Below are positions 32,253-39,686 of a stretch of 39,686 nucleotides of DNA, piece after piece. Origin of the DNA: Gammaproteobacteria bacterium (GTDB taxonomy: Bacteria; Pseudomonadota; Gammaproteobacteria; Chromatiales; Chromatiaceae); NCBI GenBank assembly GCA_030066355.1, contig JASJBU010000054.1:1-39686 (forward strand). Direction: 5' to 3'. The notes beneath the pieces were generated by a model. It saw only the letters and a program-made list of their open reading frames with translations, did not search any database and was not told the origin of the DNA. Made by a program: the position numbers and the translations under genes. Positions within the stretch are counted from its first letter, which is position 1. Each line of letters begins with the position of its first letter.

Positions 32253-32281
32253 GGAACTTTCGAATCATCCACCAGTCATAA
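32253..32281 (+). promoter_or_regulatory. SigmaE/AlgU-like promoter candidate upstream of the polA-engB sRNA
   Basis: GGAACTT (32253-32259), 16-nt spacer, TCATAA (32276-32281). Confidence 0.55.
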
Positions 32282-32282
32282 A

Positions 32283-32406
32283 CTGTACGTCGTACGACAG
32301 ACGGGCTGCTTTCCTCCCTTGCAGCCCACACTTCCCGGTAACCCCATCCGGGGAGATCCGGCCCCATCTGCTTTTCCCCTTTAGGCAGTGGGGCCTCCTT
32401 TTTTTT
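32283..32406 (+). ncRNA. Candidate trans-acting sRNA in the polA-engB intergenic region (positional analogue of Spot 42/ErsA)
   Basis: Four successive hairpins: CTGT(A)CGT-CGT-ACGACAG (32283-32300); GGGCTGC-TTTCCTCCCTT-GCAGCCC (32303-32327), loop complementary to SD sequences; CCCC-ATCC-GGGG (32342-32353); and a terminator. ~120 nt, no plausible ORF. Confidence 0.72.
32360..32406 (+). terminator. Rho-independent terminator of the polA-engB sRNA
   Basis: GGCCCCA(T)CTGC-TTTTCCCCTTTAG-GCAGTGGGGCC, then TCC and an 8-T run. Confidence 0.88.
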
Positions 32407-32409
32407 ACC

Positions 32410-33012
32410 TCAATGTTCTCCCAGGTCAAACCAGCCATCGAGTACCCGATGGGCCTCGTCGATCCCCAGTTTCTTGGGTGAAGAAAAGAGCTGGACAGTG
32501 ATCTCGGGTTGGTCATCGAAGGCTTTGCGAATCTGTAGCAGGGTATTGCTGGCGGCCCCCCGCTTCAGTTTATCGGATTTGGTCAGGAGTATATGGGTTG
32601 GCAGGCCGTAGTGAATATTCCACTCCAGCATCTGCATGTCGAATTCTTTCAACGGATGGCGGGTATCCATCAGGAGAATCATGCCGCGCAGACAGGTCCG
32701 GTGTTCTATGTAGTCTGCCAGGGCGCCCTGCCATTGCCTTTTGATCTTTTCCGCCACCTTGGCGAAACCATAACCGGGCAGGTCAACCAGGCGACGCTGC
32801 TCATCCAGTTCGAAAAAGTTCAATAATTGAGTACGGCCTGGTGTCTTGCTGGTGCGCGCCAGACTCTTTTGGTTGCACAGGGTATTGAGTGCACTGGATT
32901 TGCCAGCATTGGAACGGCCAGCCAAGGCGACTTCCAGGCCTTCATCGGTAGGGGCTTGGTTGAGTCTCGCTGCGCTCGTCAAAAAGTGCGCCCGATGATA
33001 GTAAGGGTTCAT
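32410..33012 (-). CDS. engB: Ribosome biogenesis GTPase EngB/YihA/YsxC
   Basis: [63 protein letters not shown]. Confidence 0.96.
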   Translation of the reverse strand: MNPYYHRAHFLTSAARLNQAPTDEGLEVALAGRSNAGKSSALNTLCNQKSLARTSKTPGRTQLLNFFELDEQRRLVDLPGYGFAKVAEKIKRQWQGALADYIEHRTCLRGMILLMDTRHPLKEFDMQMLEWNIHYGLPTHILLTKSDKLKRGAASNTLLQIRKAFDDQPEITVQLFSSPKKLGIDEAHRVLDGWFDLGEH

Positions 33013-33069
33013 GAGGACAGGTTATCTTGCAGGCATCTCATGAACCCTAATGCACAGCGCAGTGCCGGG

Positions 33070-33525
33070 TCAACTGCTCCAGAGCCGCTGGATCCAGGAT
33101 TTCTTTTTTAATTTGGCTTGGGCGCCAGCTTTTAGAAAGAAATCGCTGTAGGCCATATCTTCTTCCATGATGTGCTTGGTCAGCCAGTTCTTGAGAAAAT
33201 ACATCAGTTCGAAACCAATCGCGGTCTTTCCCGACGCGACCTTCTCCTGCAAGTCGACGACATGCTGCAGGAGCTCTTCATGCACGGCCTTGTGATTTTC
33301 ATAGTCCGGATAGTTGAGGATGCGCATCAGGCTCTCTTCAACGGCAAAATGGATGCGGGTGTATTCGGCCAACTCAGTGAGGATATCCTTGACGACATCA
33401 CTGCCATGGCGTTCATGAATTGCCTGATGCATGCGATTGACCAATTCGGCCAGGACCTTGTGCTGCTCATCAATCTCTTCGATGCCGACGCTGAGGGCGC
33501 CAGACCATTCTACGAATTTACTCAT
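33070..33525 (-). CDS. Bacteriohemerythrin
   Basis: EIDEQHKVLAELVNRMHQAI...EYTRIHFAVEESLMRILNYPDYENHKAVHEELL...NWLTKHIMEEDMAYSDF: hemerythrin iron ligands. Confidence 0.94.
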   Translation of the reverse strand: MSKFVEWSGALSVGIEEIDEQHKVLAELVNRMHQAIHERHGSDVVKDILTELAEYTRIHFAVEESLMRILNYPDYENHKAVHEELLQHVVDLQEKVASGKTAIGFELMYFLKNWLTKHIMEEDMAYSDFFLKAGAQAKLKKKSWIQRLWSS

Positions 33526-33556
33526 TGATCTTCCCTTGATATGTAAGATTTGGTCG

Positions 33557-33580
33557 AGACTTTATGCCGGCATAGAGTCT
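33557..33580. promoter_or_regulatory. 24-bp near-perfect dyad upstream of the bacteriohemerythrin gene
   Basis: AGACTTTATGCC|GGCATAGAGTCT, one mismatched pair, 32 bp upstream of the start codon at 33525. Confidence 0.5.
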
Positions 33581-33699
33581 GTGACAGAAAATATGTGATT
33601 TATAAGTATAGGTGAAGGCCGTTCAATTGACTGAGAGTGCCTGTTCATTGGGTATAGGTGGCTTAATAAAGCAAACCTTGAAGCCGTAGATCGACGAAG

Positions 33700-34179
33700 T
33701 CAGTCAGAGCGTTGCCAATGGCCGGATTTCCCGCCCGATTTTTCGACCAGACGAACTCGGTTGATGGTCATGCCGCGATCCACCGCTTTGCACATGTCGT
33801 AGATGGTCAGCAGGGCGATCTGAGTGGCGCAGAGTGCTTCCATCTCCACGCCGGTCTGTCCTTTCGTCTCCACCTGACTGACACAATGGACCCGGTTGGT
33901 TGTCGGGTCCGGTGTGAGTTCGATATTCACCTTGGTGATAGCCAAGGGGTGGCAGAGTGGAATCAAGTCCGAGGTCTTCTTTGCCGCCATGATACCGGCA
34001 ATGCGGGCGATGCCCAGGACGTCTCCTTTCTTGTGTCCACCCTGCAGGATCAGTTCGAGTGTCTCGGGCTGCATGCTGATCCAGCCATCCGTGATGGCCA
34101 CCCGGTGGGTTATTGACTTGTCGCCCACATCCACCATATGGGCCTCACCGGAGGCGTTGAAGTGGGTGAGGTCGGACAT
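33700..34179 (-). CDS. moaC: Cyclic pyranopterin monophosphate synthase
   Basis: [72 protein letters not shown]. Confidence 0.97.
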   Translation of the reverse strand: MSDLTHFNASGEAHMVDVGDKSITHRVAITDGWISMQPETLELILQGGHKKGDVLGIARIAGIMAAKKTSDLIPLCHPLAITKVNIELTPDPTTNRVHCVSQVETKGQTGVEMEALCATQIALLTIYDMCKAVDRGMTINRVRLVEKSGGKSGHWQRSD

Positions 34180-34718
34180 CAGTAGCCTGCCTCACGCTCG
34201 ATGGCCTTGTCGACCTCCCGTTGTTCGAAACGCATGGTCTCGAGATCGGCGATCGCGAAGGTTGCGGGTGCGCGACCCACGCCGCCGATGGTGCCGGGAT
34301 TGATCAAGGGTGTCTTGCCACCCTTGATATTGTCCAGCTCTTCGTATTTGTACTTGTGGCTGTGACCGCAACAGACCAGGTCCCAGTCTCCGGTCGCGGC
34401 CATGGCGCGGGCATAGTGTGGATAATGGACAAGAAAGATTGAACGGCCGGCCAGCTGTACCCCTGCATCCATGCCGTGATAGTGAATGTTGGAGTCTTCA
34501 CGGTTGGCCAATCGGGCCAGGGAATAGAGATCACCGGTATTGTTGCCGTGGATCACGTGCACCGGTAGTCCGTATTTATCCAGGCAGTGCAGAGTGCTTG
34601 GGGCGACTACGTCACCACAGTGCAGCACCGCATCTACCCCCTCGTCCTTGGCGGCGGCGACCGCCGCATCCAGCAAAGGTATGTGATCATGACTGTCGGA
34701 TAGGATACAGACTTTCAA
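34179..34718 (-). CDS. YfcE/MJ0936-family metallophosphoesterase
   Basis: [19 protein letters not shown]...[10 protein letters not shown]...VIHGNNTGD...[11 protein letters not shown]...LINPGTIG. Confidence 0.9.
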   Translation of the reverse strand: MKVCILSDSHDHIPLLDAAVAAAKDEGVDAVLHCGDVVAPSTLHCLDKYGLPVHVIHGNNTGDLYSLARLANREDSNIHYHGMDAGVQLAGRSIFLVHYPHYARAMAATGDWDLVCCGHSHKYKYEELDNIKGGKTPLINPGTIGGVGRAPATFAIADLETMRFEQREVDKAIEREAGY

Positions 34719-34781
34719 TTCGTTGCGCCTCGATATTGCGTTAGCGAGCTAGTCTAGCCGTCCAGGTCGCCTCAAAGCCGT

Positions 34782-35330
34782 TTAGAAATTGGGTTTTTCC
34801 GGTGCGTCCTGGTACATCTGGACGCTGTCGTTGATCTCCTGTTTGGCCTCATCGACACCATACCAGCCGTCCACGCGCACCCATTTGCCTTCGTCCAGAT
34901 CTTTGTAGTGTTCGAAGAAGTGCGAGATACGATTGAGCACCTCACCGGACAGGTCGCGGAATGTCTGCACGCTGCGGTAGGTCTTGCACAGTTTGTCCAC
35001 CGGCACTGCCAGCACCTTGGCGTCGTCACCTGATTCATCTGTCATCTTCAGAACCCCGACCGGCCGGCATCTGATTACTGAACCCGGGATCAGTGGGTAA
35101 GGGGTCAAGACCAGGACGTCCACCGGGTCGCCATCCGCGGAGAGGGTGTGGGGGACATAACCGTAATTGCAGGGGTAGTGCATGGCGGTGGACATGAAAC
35201 GGTCGACGAACATCGCGCCGGTATCCTTGTCCAGCTCATATTTCACCGGGTCGGAGTTGGCCGGTATCTCGATGATGACATTGATCTCATTGGGAAGGTT
35301 GGAGCCTGAGCTGACTCTGTCCAGGTTCAT
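34782..35330 (-). CDS. ppa: Soluble (family I) inorganic pyrophosphatase
   Basis: [62 protein letters not shown]. Confidence 0.96.
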   Translation of the reverse strand: MNLDRVSSGSNLPNEINVIIEIPANSDPVKYELDKDTGAMFVDRFMSTAMHYPCNYGYVPHTLSADGDPVDVLVLTPYPLIPGSVIRCRPVGVLKMTDESGDDAKVLAVPVDKLCKTYRSVQTFRDLSGEVLNRISHFFEHYKDLDEGKWVRVDGWYGVDEAKQEINDSVQMYQDAPEKPNF

Positions 35331-35752
35331 GCAGATGCCCTCGGGTGAAGTTTGAAGCGGCTATTATACGCAGGGCATCCGTTCCTACGCCACTGAGTAC
35401 ATGCTCTGCAACAATACGGTCGCCGGGGACTGACAAATACAGGCGAATGGTGGAGCGATCAACGATACGTCTTCTGCAATGAGTTGCCTGCCATACAGAT
35501 CCATCTCTGAATCGTTGCGCGGCAATGTACTAACCAGCTTGATGATACAAAGTCCTTGAGTACGCTAAGCAAGCGGAAATTGCACCCTATTGGAGATGGT
35601 TTTCTTAATTTCGGCAATCTGACCGGTGCCTTGTCTGATGTGCAGTCGTGTTGCTTATCGATATTTCCGGGAGCAGAGCCGCTTATGCGAGGATCTGTCT
35701 TATTGAATCCAGCGATACAGAGAGCCAGTCGTGGTGATCCATCTATTCTCAG

Positions 35753-36160
35753 CTAAGAGGCCTTTGACTCGTCCCAATAAGTGGCCTCTATCTTGTTCCC
35801 GTCCAAATCTCGTACGAAACAACCGTAGTAAGCATCGGTATACGCCGGTCTTGGTCCGGGAGGCCCGTCATCCACGCCTCCTTCACTGAGTGCAGCGTCA
35901 TAAAAGGCATGCACGGCTTCGCGCGAGTTCGCTATGAAGCCAATATGTGAACCGTTTCCAACGGTTGCCGGTTGTCCATCGATGGGTGTTTGCACCCAAA
36001 ACTCGGGATATTCACGCCCATATGCCACTGCGCCAGGATGCAGCATGATCTGCCTGCAACCCAGGGTCGCCAGGACTTTGTCATAAAAGGCGACAGCCCG
36101 GTCAAAATCGTTCGTGCCGACTGAAAGGTGTGAAATGATGCTAGGGTTTTCGTTCTGCAT
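35753..36160 (-). CDS. VOC (glyoxalase/bleomycin resistance-like) family protein
   Basis: ISHLSVGTNDFDRAVAFYDKVLATLGCRQI...YAFYDAALSEGG...YGCFVRDLDGNKIEATYWDE. Confidence 0.88.
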   Translation of the reverse strand: MQNENPSIISHLSVGTNDFDRAVAFYDKVLATLGCRQIMLHPGAVAYGREYPEFWVQTPIDGQPATVGNGSHIGFIANSREAVHAFYDAALSEGGVDDGPPGPRPAYTDAYYGCFVRDLDGNKIEATYWDESKAS

Positions 36161-36305
36161 TATGACATTCCCCGCTGGTTGTTCTCAGTTGATCACCAAA
36201 TGGTCGAAGCCTGCTTCCGTAAACTCAGCGCTGCATTGGCGTATGTTTCGGATGATAATGCAGATAGGAATATCGATTCCAGTTCAGGCGGGTGGTCCAA
36301 GCCAC

Positions 36306-36333
36306 AAAAAAGGGGACGCAATGCGTCCCCTTT
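36306..36333 (-). terminator. Rho-independent terminator of hppA
   Basis: AAAGGGGACGCA/TGCGTCCCCTTT stem with a T run in the minus orientation. Confidence 0.85.
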
Positions 36334-36355
36334 CAATCGCTCCCTGGAGCTGCTT

Positions 36356-38407
<2,052 letters not shown>

Positions 38408-38513
38408 GGTTTATTTCTCCTCAAAGGTATAAAAAAACGGTTCGTTGCAGGGCTGTTGCCTGCTCCTGGCGACCAACGGGCTTTCGGCTTTGTAGTGGCC
38501 AGGTTATAAAGCG

Positions 38514-38536
38514 AGGGGGGCGATGATGGCCCCCCT
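38514..38536 (-). terminator. Terminator-like hairpin downstream of the PFK gene
   Basis: AGGGGGGC-loop-GCCCCCCT, 8-bp GC stem; weak T tract. Confidence 0.55.
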
Positions 38537-38555
38537 AATATTTATCTTTTGCTGC

Positions 38556-39686
38556 TTAGAATTCGAAGGAATCGAGCTTCTTCGGCACCGACATGCCTTT
38601 CAGCGTGACGTACTCCGGCATGCCCTTGGAGTTGTACGGAGGATAGGCCTCACCCTGAATCAGCGGATAGAGATACTCCTTGCAGCCATCGGTAATACCA
38701 AAGCCGTCCTCGGTGATGAATTCCATCGGCATCATCTTCTCCACGTTGGCGACCTCACTCAATGGTGCCTTGCCGATCTCCCACTCATAGGGTGTGCTGG
38801 ATTTGCGTACCACGGTGGGCATGATGGAGTTGTGTCCCTCCAGGGCCATCTCCACACCGGCCTTGCCCAGTGCATAGGCCTGTTCGACATCGGAGGCGGA
38901 GGCCAAGTGGCGCGCGGCGCGTTGCAGATAGTCAGCTACGGCCCAGTGGAACTTGAGGCCCAAGGCATCCTTGATCATGTTGGCAACCACCGGGGCGGCA
39001 CCACCCAACTGGGCGTGACCGAAGGAGTCGCGGGTGCCCTGTTCGGCGAGGAACTTGCCGTCCGGCCAATGGGTACCCTCGGAGACCACGATGGTACAGT
39101 AGCCGAACTCCTTGACCTTCTCGTCGACCTTGGCGATGAATTTCTCCTGGTTGAATTCGACCTCGGGGAACAGCACTACGACCGGAATGCCGTTGTCTTC
39201 CACCAAGCCACCGGCAGCGGCAATCCAGCCGGCATGGCGGCCCATCACCTCGATGACGAAGATCTTGGTGGAGGTGGCGGCCATCGAACGGACGTCGAAG
39301 GAGGCCTCCAGGGTGGAAACAGCAATGTATTTGGCCACTGAGCCGAAACCAGGGCAGTTGTCGGTGATCGGCAGGTCGTTGTCCACCGTCTTGGGTACGT
39401 GGATGGCCTGTACCGGAAAGCCCATCTTCTCCGACAGCTGCGAGACCTTGTAGCAGGTGTCGGCCGAGTCGCCGCCGCCGTTGTAGAAGAAATAGCCGAT
39501 GTCGTGCGCCTTGAAGACCTCGATCAGGCGCTCGTACTCACGCTTGTTGTCTTCCAGGCTCTTCAGCTTGAAGCGGCAGGAGCCGAAACCACCGGACGGG
39601 GTCTGCTTGAGCGCGGCGATGTCCTCGGCCGACTCCTGGCTGGTGTCGATCAGGTCCTCGGTCAGGGCGCCGATGATGCCGTTGCG
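38556..39686 (-). CDS. 6-phosphofructokinase, pyrophosphate-dependent type (5' end beyond window edge)
   Basis: Frame stays open to the window edge; IGYFFYNGGGDSADT and PKTVDNDLP (GGGDS and PKT typical of PPi-PFK), then SMAATSTKIFVIEVMGRHAGWIAAA. Confidence 0.93.
   Translation of the reverse strand, partial: RNGIIGALTEDLIDTSQESAEDIAALKQTPSGGFGSCRFKLKSLEDNKREYERLIEVFKAHDIGYFFYNGGGDSADTCYKVSQLSEKMGFPVQAIHVPKTVDNDLPITDNCPGFGSVAKYIAVSTLEASFDVRSMAATSTKIFVIEVMGRHAGWIAAAGGLVEDNGIPVVVLFPEVEFNQEKFIAKVDEKVKEFGYCTIVVSEGTHWPDGKFLAEQGTRDSFGHAQLGGAAPVVANMIKDALGLKFHWAVADYLQRAARHLASASDVEQAYALGKAGVEMALEGHNSIMPTVVRKSSTPYEWEIGKAPLSEVANVEKMMPMEFITEDGFGITDGCKEYLYPLIQGEAYPPYNSKGMPEYVTLKGMSVPKKLDSFEF

Noticed and set aside
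32170-32516. Minus-strand ORFs (63-83 aa) across the polA-engB spacer
   Set aside because: They overlap the terminator and hairpins and extend into engB in another frame; no protein-like features.
38430-38465. Possible riboswitch or attenuator in the hppA leader (GCAGG...CCTGC stem and a T7 run)
   Set aside because: Stem and T run are separated by about 12 nt and no riboswitch-like conserved core is visible; insufficient support.

Overview
This 39.7-kb window looks like a gammaproteobacterial chromosome, possibly a Chromatiales-like sulfur oxidiser (that placement is inference). The left ~3.2 kb is AT-rich and carries a truncated O-antigen ligase, a HEPN/MNT (HepT/MntA-type) toxin-antitoxin pair and a phosphohexomutase, followed by a ManC-type GDP-mannose pyrophosphorylase. 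The rest is mostly housekeeping clusters: ubiB-ubiJ-ubiE-DUF971-hslU-hslV; xerC-DUF484-dapF-lptM-cyaA; a GGDEF protein; an RRM protein; an ABC-F ATPase; comM; ubiK; torF-glnK-amtB; polA; engB; bacteriohemerythrin; moaC-yfcE; ppa; hppA; and a PPi-type phosphofructokinase that runs off the right edge. The most interesting signals are in intergenic DNA missed by the ORF track. (1) Between manC and ubiB (~4821-5040) there is a very good CsrB/RsmZ-type CsrA-sponge sRNA candidate: a GacA/UvrY-like box TGTAGG-N6-CTTACA, a -10 element, eight GGA motifs in ~125 nt (several in hairpin loops, one matching 11/12 of the CsrA SELEX consensus), and a rho-independent terminator. (2) Between polA and engB (~32253-32406), the position held by Spot 42 in enterics and ErsA in Pseudomonas, there is a candidate sRNA with a sigmaE/AlgU-like promoter, a GGGCTGC/GCAGCCC hairpin presenting an anti-Shine-Dalgarno loop TTTCCTCCCTT, and a strong terminator. 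(3) The torF-glnK-amtB operon has a sigma54 promoter and tandem NtrC-like sites. (4) A 44-aa LptM lipoprotein gene was missed by the ORF track. All calls are from reading the sequence; no searches or folding were run.
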